From Calycina herbarum (lineage: Eukaryota > Ascomycota > Leotiomycetes > Helotiales > Pezizellaceae): 64,000 bases of DNA. The position numbers were made by a program, and so were the translations under genes. Shown here piece by piece: positions 10,620 through 22,199 of the stretch (the first letter of the stretch is position 1; every line of letters begins with the position of its first letter). The notes under the pieces are model-generated. The model was not told the DNA's origin, ran no database searches, and worked only from the letters and a program-made list of their open reading frames with translations. The DNA lies in assembly GCA_001414485.1 (NCBI GenBank), contig LLEY01000006.1:62001-126000 (forward strand). Direction: 5' to 3'.

Positions 10620-12390
10620 ATAGTTAAGCATTAGACAGAGTCTGATATAACTCTTATATTAAATACGCTTTATACAAGCCTACATTTAAAAGCTAAGAAG
10701 GTTACACGGATTTATAAAGTGCCTTATATAACATTACTTAATCGAACTTATAGAATATTATTACGATAAGATTCTATCGCCAATTCTCGAAAACTTATAG
10801 AGATCGAAGAAAGAGTTATTATATAATATATTCTCGACCTAGATTCTCGATCATTTCCTCTACGAATACGTTATGTTAAAGATATAGCGAATCGCATTCT
10901 CTTAGAGCGGGGTGTAGGACGCGTCGGCAAGAACTAGACTTCGAACTTCGTACAACGATAACCAGAACTTAAGACGTGTTTTAATCGAAGGATTAATTAC
11001 CAAAGAGTCTAATACGAAGATCCCGACACGTATAATACGTGGTTTTGCCTTATACGAAATATAATTAACAAATATAGGATTTAGAAGGAGGATATTTATA
11101 ACTTTAATAAGACTGAGTTTTGTATAAGCTAAATTACATCGGAAATGGTTATTACAAGTACTAAAAGACTTTCTCGGCCTCGTATAGTATAGCAAGGAAA
11201 CCGGGAATAGGTAATAGTAATTCAAGGTGTTAGGTCGTATAGCTTTATAGTACCTCTATATATCATTTTTGTAACGGCACGAAACGGATACTACTACAAA
11301 AGAGGCATATGGAAGTGCGTTCGATAGAATGACATATCCGAATACTAGGCTCTGATACGAAGGAAAAGACCAAATTGGTCTTTCCTTAAGAGAGAGTAAG
11401 GGCATCTATATATAAGAGGGCCGGATAATAACAAAAGTCCGTACCGATCCGGCTCTGACAATTCCGAAACCATCTATGCCGTACCATACTCGGCACGTAT
11501 TCTTGGCTGTTCCGATGGCTCGGCAATTCCATCAATAGCTGGCTATCACAATTTTAGCAGGGAAGAATCACCTCTCCTCCTAGTCTGAAAACAGCTAATT
11601 ACTACGTAATTAGGTAATTGCTATAACTATAAATAGCTAGACAACAAATAAACAAGGCCTAGATTAGATTGTTTATTTTAATCGACATATAAAGCTTCGA
11701 ACGAAGGGTATTTACCAGCTTCTTATACTTAATAGCTATAAAAGCTACTACTTAGTCGATTTTAAGCTTTTTTATAAGAGTAATAATATTATTACTCTTT
11801 GTATACCAGCTTATTCCTCTTATAGACTCTAGCCACTTAATATAGGATGTTTTCGAGTGTTAAAAAGGCTATATAGTACCGAACTTAAGAAATTAATACA
11901 ACTATATATTATATATGTTTCTAAGGAGGATTTCTTATCTATATTCTATACTATCTTTTATATAATAATAACTAAATCAAACATTCGAGGAGAGTTTCGA
12001 GGATCTAGATTAGTACTATACGACCTAGATTCTATGATTTTATAGCTTGAAATACGACTAAGGACTCCGTTACGTCTATCTATCTTAATAAGCCTCCTAG
12101 CTATTTAGGAACTAAAGATCTTAAATAATATAATAGAGGCTTATTCTCAGACGTTATATATATAGAATAAGGTCTTATAATACTAGGATAGTTCTCTGAC
12201 CTAGATTCTATATAGCCTAGACTAGCTTATAAAGGGTATAAAGCGTATAATTACTAAGGTAGCTTTATTACGCGCTAAGAATACTATACTTCGTATAGTA
12301 AATAATTAACTAAGTCGGCGTCGTCGTATAAAAAAGCGTCGATTATAGGAAGGAGGATCACTTACTCTCTAAGATACGTAAGATCTTAGA
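10620..12390 (+). pseudogene. pogo-like transposase remnant (element B), interrupted by a solo LTR
   Basis: Readable pieces of the DDE transposase: YNFNKTEF near 11098, then after the solo LTR LAGKNHLSS, LLILNSYKSYYLVDF, NNIITLCIPAYSSYRLQPLN and IGCFRVLKRLYSTELKKLI. These match the second catalytic block and the 'PPHSSHxLQPLDVGxF' region of pogo transposases. Stop codons are frequent. The coding sequence is cut at 12390 by gypsy C. Confidence 0.8.
11270..11550 (+). repeat. solo LTR (281 bp) inside pogo B
   Basis: Starts TGTAACGGCACGAAAC, ends GGCTATCACA, and has a perfect 5-bp target-site duplication ATTTT at 11265-11269 and 11551-11555. It interrupts the transposase frame exactly; removing it with one duplication restores the flow of the transposase. 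A second, inverted copy lies at 33755-34038. Confidence 0.88.
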
Positions 12391-12851
12391 TGTCACGAAT
12401 CACGTGTTAGCACGTGACGAAGTAAAGTCCAGGCGACGCTCTGACAGGATAAGCACTATTGTAACCCTGGAAGGAAGAAAGGATTGGATGTGGTAAGATA
12501 TATAATTCTAGGATCTTATTACAGTTATATCACGTGACTCGGTTAGGAGCAGTTAGGTGATGGAGTCCAGTTTTGAGGAGCCCTGGAAATGGAGTCGGAC
12601 TCTATCTTCGGGACTCCTGCTAAGGAGGACTCTAATATAAACGAAGGTTCTATATAAGACTAGCACGTCTGCTATTAGATAGGAGCTTCGTACTTAACTT
12701 TAGTTATTAATCTTATTATCTTATTTAATATCTTTAATATAAGTAACGAGTTCACTTCTAAGTAAACAACTCGGCGTATCTATACTTCTTACCTATATCC
12801 TAACCTTCGAGACTTAGTTATCTTTGTTTAGTTCGTTTAAGTTTCGTTATA
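12391..12851 (+). repeat. 5' LTR of gypsy C
   Basis: 461 bp beginning TGTCACGAATCACGTG. It ends GTTTCGTTATA, where the terminal CA has become TA. Its partner at 32289-32749 has the same length and carries many more C-to-T changes (for example the CACGTG motifs are TATATT there). Confidence 0.88.
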
Positions 12852-12943
12852 CTTTAAGCACCTGCTTAGAAGTTCAGTCGCTATAGCCCTAGTAACCCTC
12901 GCTACAGTAGCTAGCCCGAATACTAGTTGAGTTAATGTCGTAG

Positions 12944-13378
12944 TGTAACGAAACTCAAACGAACTAAACAAAGATGACTAAGTCTCGAAGGTTGGTATGT
13001 AGGTAAGAAGTACAGATGCGCCGGGTTGTTTACTTAGAAGTGAACTCGTTACTTATATCAAAGATGTTAAATAAGATGATAAGATTAATAACTAAAGTTG
13101 AGTACGAAGCTCCTATCTAATAGCAGACGTGCCAGTCTTATATAGGTGCTTCCTTCCTCGTACTAGCCTGCTAGCTTGGTCGCTCCGTCGCTGCTAGACT
13201 GCTAGACCTGTTGCCCCGTCTAGCGAACTCTTATCACGTGATTATAACTAAAAGAAATCCCTGGATCGCTTAGCTAACCTAACCGATCCCTATCTACTAT
13301 AAGAGTATTCTGATAGTGCTTAACCTGTTAGGACGCTGCCTAGTCTTTACTTATCACGTGTATACGTGATTTGTAACA
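12944..13378 (-). repeat. 3' LTR of gypsy D
   Basis: 435 bp, TGTAACGAAAC at the left and GTAACA at the right (palindromic LTR ends). In element orientation it follows the purine tract AAGAAGGGGATAG. It shares its U5-side half with the LTR of gypsy C but has a different U3 side. Confidence 0.88.
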
Positions 13379-13529
13379 CTATCCCCTTCTTAGCTTAGCG
13401 TGTCTCTACGCTTAAGTACGACCTAAGAAATATTGTTAGAAGGCTAGCAGCCTTCTTCCTTTTCTAATATAAATACCCCTCGTTCTCTATAACGAACTGA
13501 CTACGAAGCTCTTAGTAGAGTAATTAACT

Positions 13530-14095
13530 TATTAGGTAAGAAAATAGCTCTATGTACCCGTTGTAAAAACGCTAATAAGGAACATAAGTGTTTTAGTTCT
13601 AGAGACTAAAAACTATTATAGTATAGTCGCTATACTACTATGAACAAATTCTACGATGTCTGTATTATTAATCGAATGCCTATAGCAAACGAGTAAGAGA
13701 GCGTCGACTCCTAGATCGAGTATCTAGATAATGAAGAGGAGAAGAGTTATACGATCATAGCTGAGGCTATGGCTCGTATTCGTCGACTGAAGAAGCAAAA
13801 ACATCAGCTCTATAAGAAGCGTTAAAGGATAATAGCTGCTAGTCTTAACTCGCTTAATAAGTTAGATACTGCTAAAGATTTAGAAAGAAAGAAGAAAGAG
13901 AAGGAGGAAGAAAAGAAGCGGATAGAAGAAGAGGCTGCTAGGCTGGCCGCCCTTCCTACGTCCGATGTTTCTAACCCTGCCCTCGCCCTAGGCCTCGACC
14001 TAGCCTTTCTTAAGTCCTTTCCTACTAACCACGCGATGTAGGCAGACTTAGGTTTCGACGGTGGAACTCCTAAAGTTCCTCTAAGTACTAGCTAA
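13530..14095 (+). pseudogene. antisense accessory ORF relic in gypsy D (cysteine motif plus coiled coil)
   Basis: Plus-strand frame, opposite to gypsy D pol. It reads ALCTRCKNANKEHKCFSSRD (C-x2-C-x8-C), then a second degraded cluster, then a charged helical stretch (LERKKKEKEEEKKRIEEEAA) and a Pro/Ala-rich end, stopping at 14093-14095. The frame holds over about 180 codons with only point-type stops. I do not recognise a named family; the pattern suggests a small zinc-binding or nucleic-acid-binding protein. GC content is higher than in the adjacent pol. Confidence 0.55.
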
Positions 14096-14099
14096 TGTT

Positions 14100-17000
14100 T
14101 TTTCTAGGTTCCTAAGTGTTTTCTAAATATAGGTAATCTAACTATTTTATTAAATACTTAACCTATCCTCTAATAAGTCTATAGTTAAGAATCCTCTTAA
14201 CTTTATACTTAGCGTTTAGGTTTACTAGTTAAATTTCTATAGATAGGGCTGGTAGTGCTCCTAGTAGTACTAGTTTAAGTAAGGATATATAGAATACTAG
14301 GTAGATGTTTATTATCCTTAGTAGTACTAATTTATAATTCAAAGGTCCTTTAACGTGTTTAATTTTAAACGGTCTAAGTTTTTTATAATCTAGTTTATTA
14401 CTTAGTCTTTTTATGTTAATATTCTTTTATACTAAGTAGACTTTATCCCCCTCTTTTAGCGTTAGCTCTTAACTACGTCGTTTATTATAGTAGTATATAT
14501 TTCTCTCTACTATAAATTATAGGTCCTCTATAAGTTCCTTATATAGACTCTTAATTTTCGAGACTTAAACACGAGTAAGTTAGTTATTAATAGTCGTAGA
14601 TAATAGTTCTTAATATATTAATAATTTATACCTAAAATTAGTATAAAATAGTATAATAAGTGTTGTTTCCGTTACTAAACTGTTATAGGCAAACTGTGCT
14701 AAGGACAGTAGTTCTACCTAGTTATCTTACTAGTAGTTTATATAATAATAAAGGTATGTTTTAATTACTTAATTTATCTGTTCGTTTCCTCTATTTGTTT
14801 AAGAGTAGAAAGCTATAAAGAGCTTTCTTTTCGTACCTAATCGTTCTATAAGAGCGATCTAAAATTTTAAGGTAAAGAGCTTATCTCTGTTTAAGAGTAT
14901 TTCTTTAAGTAATCTATATCTTAAGACTACTTTTCTAAGGAATACGAATACTAGTTCCTTAGCTATACTTAACTCTATATATACTATAAGAATTATATAC
15001 TTTGTAAGTTGTTCTATAATAACTAGGATTATATTATATTTAACTCCTATTATTAAGTCTTTAGATTTTAGTAGTTTAATAATAAAATCTATAGATATTG
15101 ATTTCTAAGGTATCTATAGTATTAGAGTAGTGTTTATTTGTCTATAAGGAGTATAGTAGGAAGCCTTATTTCTAGTATAAGTATTATATTCTATTATTAC
15201 TTCCTTAACTATTATAGATAACCGATTAATATAGTAGTATTATCTTATTCTCTAGAGGGTTCTGCGAATTCCTTAATATCTATAAGTAGGCGTAGTATAG
15301 TATTCCTATATAAATTCCTTAGTATATAAGCTAGGAACCTATAATTTCCCTTTTATATACTAGTTATAACCTTTGTATATTTTCTAAATTTTGTTTATCT
15401 AGATGTTGTTCGTTGTTGCTATCTTGTATATAGTAGGTACTAAGTCTCTATTCTTAAGAGTTTTTAAGATTGTAATCTTCTTATACTCCTTATTTCCCTC
15501 GTATCTAGGTTTCTAGCTAAGAGTATTAGCTTAAGTATTTAACGTCCTCTTTATATGTTAGATAATAATATTAAATCCTTCTAATATCTCTAACTATCTA
15601 GCTAATTGCCTTATTATAAGTTCCTTAGTTATTATAAACGTCTTAAGGTTCTTATAGTTAGATAAAACTATAACTAGGTATTTTACTAGTTATAAATAAA
15701 TTCTCTAGTATTCTAAAGCTAATACTATAGTAAGTAGTTCTTTATCGAAGATGCTATAGTTTTATTATATTAGGTTAAATGTTTTTAAATAATATATAAT
15801 AGGTATAAGTTTTCCTTTATTATTTAGTTATAGGTAAATCGTACCTACTACTATATCTAAAGCGTCTATTTCGATTATACTAGGTTTGTTTATATTGAAA
15901 TTATATAGAATAGGTTTTTTTATAAACTTTGCTTTAATTTTTTAAAAAGTATTCTCTACTTATTTATTCTATATAAACTTAGTAGCTTTCTTTACTAGTA
16001 CTAACATTAGTTTAGTAATCTTTATATAGTCTTATATAAACGGATAGTAAAAGTTTATAAATTTAAGGAAGGACTATATATCTTTTATATTTTCTAGTAA
16101 TTTCTAGTTTAAGATGTCTTAGATCTTTACTAGATCTATTTCTATTTTTCTTAAGCTAAACACCTATCTTAGGAAAAGTGTCTAAGTTACTCCGAACTCG
16201 TATTTCAAGAGTTTTAACCGAGAGTTTACTTTTATAAGTTGTTATAAAACTTCTCTAATATATTCCTTATATTCCTCTTCTTTTTCTAAGAAGATTAGGA
16301 TATTATCTAGATAATAAATTACTATTACTCTTAGAAGATCTTTTAAAATATTATTGTTTTATCTCTAATATATAGCTAGTATATTATAGAGTCTAAATAA
16401 CATAACTATGTATTTATAAAGACTCGATAGTAAGGTAAATACTGTTTTCTATTCGTCTCTAACTTTTATTTATATAAGTCTATAAGTATTTTGTTAATCT
16501 AGTTTTATAAATCGTACTACCTTACTTAACTTATCTTATAAGTATTAGCTAGGTAGTAGTAGATAAGCGTCCTTAACTATAGTATAATTTACTTCTTAAT
16601 AATTAATATATACTCTCTCTTCTAGGTTGTCTTTCTTCTTAATAATAAGTATATTTAAGGTAATTAGCGACTTAGATCTCTTAATATGTCCTTTCTTAAT
16701 ACTTTCCTTTATATAACTTTCTATTCTTTATAAGCTTTTCTAGTTATATAACCGAAGCTTCTACTTCGAGAGGTGATAACCCTCTTTTAATTTAATCTTA
16801 TAATCCTATAAGCGATGTTCTAGTAAGGCTTATAAGTCTTCTAGGTTTTTAAATAAAGCCTTAAATTCTCTGTACTATATAGGTATTTTGTTATCAGCTT
16901 TCCTACTAACCTATAAAGGACCCTAGATAAGGTGTTCTAGTGCTTTAGAAGAGGTGGCGCTAACCTTGTTCTAGTCTTAAAGTTATAAACGCGATCTCTT

Positions 17001-19700
17001 ATATTTATATTAACTAAAAGTTATTTTCCTATCTTTCTAGTCGATTTCTAGATTATATTCCTAAATCTATAGTATACTAAGTATTACTTCCTTACTTCTT
17101 ATTTTAATAATATCGAATTATATATTTAAATAGTATTCTTTAATATTAATTCTTATTAGAATAGTTTACTAATTAATAATCCTGTTTTAGTATATAATGT
17201 CTATTCTATTAACTACTCTTAGTTAATATAGTCTTATTTCCTTAATTAGAACGTTTAGCTTCTCTTAAGCTATTAGAGAAATAAAGTTACCTATTACTCC
17301 TAAGTCTATTATAACTTATAACTTCTTCTCTTTTACTTCTATAGTTATTACTAACTGTCTTTCTCCTAAAGTAGCGTCTAACTTTACTTTAATATATTAG
17401 ACTTTGAAAGATCGATTTTCTTAATTATACTTTTTTCTTTCTTCGTCCTTATACTATAGAAAGAACCTTACTCTTTCCTTATTAACATATACTACCTTAT
17501 ATACTAATCTATATTCTATAATTCCTATAGTTTTAGGAATTTCCTCTATAAATTGCTTTAATATTTATCCGTAGTTATATTAGATCTATTTATAACTAGT
17601 TTCTAAAATAGCTTCTATAGACTATAGTTCTCCTATATATAGATAATCTAAAGTAGCCTCTAATATACTTATCTCTAGTTTTATATAGTAAACTTTAAAT
17701 ATACAATCCCTTAAATTCTTTTCTTTAATAGCTCTAATCTAAGACTAAGGAAATAATACTACTCCTTCTTTATTTAATAATACTACTTCGTATATCTAAT
17801 AATATTCTACTATTCTAGTAGGCTCTAGTAATATTCCTTTAAATCGCTTCTATAATAACTAGTCTAAAGTCGGACTTAGTTTATATCGTATCTATTATAC
17901 TATTATTTCCTAAACTGTTTCTATAAACTATAGTTCTCCTACTAATAGATAGTATATTTCTTCTAGTTCTATCTTAGCCTATCTAGTTATATTAAATTCC
18001 CTTCGCTTCTAGAATAATATACTAAACAGTTGTTATAAGTCGTATTTTCTTAGTACTAACCTATTATTTCTAATTAATATAACTATAATATATTACTTAA
18101 ATTCCTCTAGTATAACATCTTTAGACAGCGTCCTAAGAAAAGGAGTTTTAATTCGTTCTTTAAATTCTATTAGAACTTACTATATCTATATACTAATTTT
18201 ATCTAATATATTATATATTTTCTATACATCCTCTACTTTAGAGTAGCTAGGTTTTTTAATTAGTTAGCGTTTTCGTTCTAGTTCCTTTTCTTTAATAGTT
18301 TTCTATCTAATAATTAGACTAACTAGAGTTATTGTTTTAGAGTTATTACTTACAACTATATACGTTATTAAGATAGTTAGGTTAACCCCTTATATTATAT
18401 AAGGACTCTAGAAATCTAGTTTCTAATTATTAATATATACTTATCGATTTCCTTATTTAAAAGTTCTAAGGAAAGCCTAAGTTTCTCTAACTTCTAGGTC
18501 CTTATTCTTCATTTCTCCTTCTAAACTAGAAGATAAACCCAATGTCTTTAAAGAACTAGTCAATAGTAGTAATTCGTATTCTACTTAAAGAGGTTACTCT
18601 AATTCTATTACTAATTATATATTATAATATTCCTTAAGAAGTAGATCCCTATTATTATTAGTATCTTATACTTTACTAATTCCTTTATTATCTTTAATCT
18701 AGGTTCTATATCCTTATACTTTAAGCTCCTTATTTATAAGTTTAATATAATTAGTTAAAGCTACCTATTATTAAATAGTAGTATTAATTTGTTTCTTTCC
18801 TTTAGAATCTTTCCTCTTACTATACTTATTTACTCTATAGCCTAGTTAGCTATAATTATAATATAAGTTCTACTTATATCGATGATTTCGTTCTTCCTAG
18901 GAAAGTCCTTCTTTCTTTAGAAAGGTTTTCTTTTACGTAGCGTTTACCTCCTTACTATACTTACTAGCATAAGAGTACTTCTACTTTCCTAACTCTTTAC
19001 TCTTTTCTCTATATCTAGGGTTACTCTTCTTAAATTTATATAGGCGGTTATCTAACTAGACGACTTCCTCTATTATACCTATAATAGTTAAGAACTATAT
19101 ATTCTGTTTAGCTATTTCCTTATAAATATATACCTTTAATCCTTTATAAAAGAGTTTTATAAAAGTAATCGTATCTTATCCCGACTTTATTCTATAACGT
19201 TAAAACTTATTAGTATAATCTATTACTAATCCAGTCTAGTATAATTCTAAAAGCTTATATATAGCTGTTTAGATTATATTAAAGTCTCTAAAGACTTTCC
19301 TAATAGTTGCCTTAAATCCTCTCTAAGATTTAAACATAACTTTAGTTAATTCTATTTTTCTATCTTTATCCTTATTTTTAAAGAAGTCCTCTAAGTATAG
19401 CTAAGCCTATTCTAATACTAATCCCCTAAGATAGGAGATAGCAAAGATAGTTCGTAAATTATAATTACCTTTAAACTTATTAGAGTTAAAGTTAAAGTAG
19501 ATATCTATCTAGAGAAGGAATAAGTCGAGTTCCTTTCGCTTCCTATAATACGTATCTAGTATCTTAACTTTAATAGTTTTAAGTGCTTTGACCTTATAAG
19601 GCTCAGGAGCGTCTAGTATACTAATATTATCGTCGTTCCTAGTTGACTATATACCGGCAGGTGTTCTTCCGGTCACACTTCCAGATGTTTCTACGACGTT
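14100..19700 (-). pseudogene. gag-pol remnant of gypsy D
   Basis: Minus strand. Gag lies at about 18830-19700 with a decayed zinc knuckle near 18830-18890 (YNYS.LGYRVNK where CxxCxxxGHxxxxC is expected). The reverse transcriptase active-site block is at 16290-16325 (VIYYLDNILIF, with YLDD changed to YLDN). RNase H lies around 15500-15970, integrase around 14400-15300 and the chromodomain-type end near 14110-14230. Dozens of TAG/TAA codons break it. Confidence 0.8.
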
Positions 19701-19779
19701 GACTCGACTAGTATTCGGGCTAGCTACTACGGGGGTTGCTAGGGCTATGGCAACTGAACTTCTAAGCAGGTACTTAAAG

Positions 19780-20214
19780 TATAACAAAACTCAAACAAAC
19801 TAAACAAAGATAACTAAGTCTCGAAGGTTAGTATATAAGTAAGAAGTATAGATACGCCGGGTTGTTTACTTAGAAGTAAACTCGTTACTTATATTAAAGA
19901 TATTAAACAAGATAATAAGATTAATAACTAAAGTTAAGTACGAAGCTCCTATCTAATAGCAGACGTGCCAGTCTTATATAGGTGCTTCCTTCCTTATACT
20001 AGCCTACTAGCTTAGTCGCTCCGTCGCTGCTAGACTGCTAGACCTGTCGCCCCGTCTAGCGAACTCTTATCACGTGATTATAACCAAAAGAAATCCCTGG
20101 ATCGCTTAGCTAACCTAACCGATCCCTATCTACTATAAGAGTATTCCAATAGTGCTTAACCTGTTAGGACGCCGCCTAGTCTTTACTTATCACGTGTGCA
20201 CGTGATTCGTAACA
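19780..20214 (-). repeat. 5' LTR of gypsy D
   Basis: 435 bp, near-identical to 12944-13378 apart from C-to-T and G-to-A changes (for example its left end is TATAACAAAAC where the partner has TGTAACGAAAC). It is followed by the CGTAG duplication. Confidence 0.88.
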
Positions 20215-20219
20215 CGTAG

Positions 20220-21853
20220 GTATATCTAGAAGTACGACTAGAAGAACACCTACCGGTATACAGTCAACTAGGAACGACGACAATGTCAGTATACCAGACG
20301 TACCTAAGCTCTATAAGGTCGAAGTACTTAAGTCTATTAAAGTTAAGATACTAGATACGTATTATAGGAAGCGAAAGAAGCTCGACTTATTCCTTCTCTA
20401 AATAGACATCTACTTTAACTTTAATTCTAATAAGTTTAAAGATAATTATAACTTATAAACTATCTTTATTATCTCCTATCTTAGGGGATTAGTATTAGAA
20501 TAGGCTTAGCTATACTTAGAGAACTTCTTTAAGAATAAGGATAAAGACAAAAAGATAGAATTAACTAAGGTTATATTTAAATCTTAGAAAGGATTTAAGG
20601 TAATTATTAGAAAAGTCTTTAAAGACTTTAATATAATCTAAACAGCTATATATAAGCTTTTAGAATTATACTAGACTAGATTAGTAATAGATTATACTAA
20701 CAAATTCTAATATTATAAGACAAAGTTAGAATAAGATACTATTACTCTTATAGAACTCTTTTATAGAGGATTAAAGATATATATCTATAAGGAAATAGCT
20801 AAATAGAATATATAATTCTTAACTATTATAGATATAATTAAGGAGGTTGTTTAGCTAGATAACCGCTTATATAAATTTAGAAAGAGTAACCCTAGGTATA
20901 AGGAAAAGAGTAAAGAGTTAGGAAAGTAGAAGTACTCTTATGTTAGTAAACATAGTAAGGAGGTAAACGCTATATAGAAGAAAACCTTTTCAAAGAAAGA
21001 AGGACTTTCCTAGAAAGAGTAAAATTATCGACGTAAGTAGAACTTATATTATAACTATAGCCTTCTAGGTTATAAAGCAAATAAGTATAATAAGAAGAAA
21101 GACTCTAAGAGGAAGAAATAAATTAATACTACTATTTAATAATAGGTAGCTTTAACTAATTATATTAAACTTATAGATAAGGAGCTCGAAGTATAAGAAT
21201 ATAGAACCTAGATTAAAAATAATAAAGGAATTAATAGTATATAAGATACTAATAATAATAGAGACCTACTTCTTAAAGAATATTATAATATATAATTAGT
21301 AATAGAATCTAAGTAACCTCTTTAAGTAGAATACGAATTACTACTATCGACTAGTTCTTTAGAGACATTAGATTTATCTTCTAGTTTAGAAGAAGAAATA
21401 AAGAATAAAGACCCTGAAGTTAGAGAAACTTAGGTCTTTCTTAGAACCTTTAAATAAGGAAATCGATAAGTATATATTAATAACTAGAAACTAGACTTCT
21501 AGAGTTCTTATATAATATAAGAGGTTAACCTAACTATTTTAATAACGTATATAGTTATAAGTAATAACTCTAAAATAATAACTCTAGTTAGTTTAATTAC
21601 TAGACGGAAAACTATTAAGGAAAAGGAACTAGAATAGAAACGTTAACTAATTAAAAAACCTAGCTACTTTAAAGTAGAGGATATATAAAGAATATATAAT
21701 ATTTTAGATAAGACTAGTATATAGACATAGTAAGTTCTAATAGGATTTATAGAACGAATTAAAACCTCTTTCTTTAGAATACTACCTAAAGATGTTATAC
21801 TAGAGGAATTTAAGTAATATATTATAGTTATATTAATTAGAAATAATAGGTTA
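20220..21853 (+). pseudogene. gag and leader remnant of gypsy C (part before E)
   Basis: Plus-strand Gag relic with a decayed zinc knuckle near 21030-21085 (LYYNYSLLGYKANKYNKK for a CCHC box). It continues into the protease-proximal region and is cut at 21858 by gypsy E. No open frame of useful length survives. Confidence 0.7.
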
Positions 21854-21858
21854 GTATT

Positions 21859-22187
21859 TGTAACAAACCTAATCTGCTAGCCCTCTGGTAGTTATTCTTA
21901 CCTGTAGTATACACAGGTGTAGCAGATAATTAGAGAAGTAAGAGGTGGTTTAATTGAAGATCTCAAGCTATAGAAGAGAAGAGAAGGAAAGAGGAGACTT
22001 CTAGAGGTCCTATAATATAGAGATAGCTAAGGAATCGATAAGTTATAGAAATGTCGATCCGTTTGTAGAAATGGTTCCTAGCCTAGGTAGGAATGGTTCT
22101 AGGCCAGGCTAGGAATAGCAGGCTTTACGGACGCCGGCGAGCAGCCGTACGCGAGTCACGTGCTCGGCGGTGGCCAGGTCTGTAACA
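21859..22187 (-). repeat. 3' LTR of gypsy E
   Basis: 329 bp from TGTAACAAACC to CTGTAACA. It contains GAGTCACGTGCTCGG and is flanked by the GTATT duplication. In element orientation it follows a purine-rich tract (GAGGGGGG, complement of 22189-22197). Confidence 0.88.
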
Positions 22188-22199
22188 TTACCCCCCTCT

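Larger units (their letters stand above)
12944..20214 (-). mobile_element. Ty3/gypsy retrotransposon D, inserted antisense into gypsy C
   Basis: A 7,271-bp element with two 435-bp LTRs (12944-13378 and 19780-20214), a perfect CGTAG duplication (12939-12943 and 20215-20219), and pol on the minus strand. It interrupts the start of the gag region of C. Unlike C, it has an additional plus-strand coding relic between the end of pol and its 3' LTR. It is strongly RIP-damaged inside. Confidence 0.92.

Noticed and set aside
11857..12045. Open frame of about 62 codons in the transposon island
   Set aside because: It is a surviving piece of the pogo B transposase (PAYSSYRLQPL region just upstream), not an independent gene.
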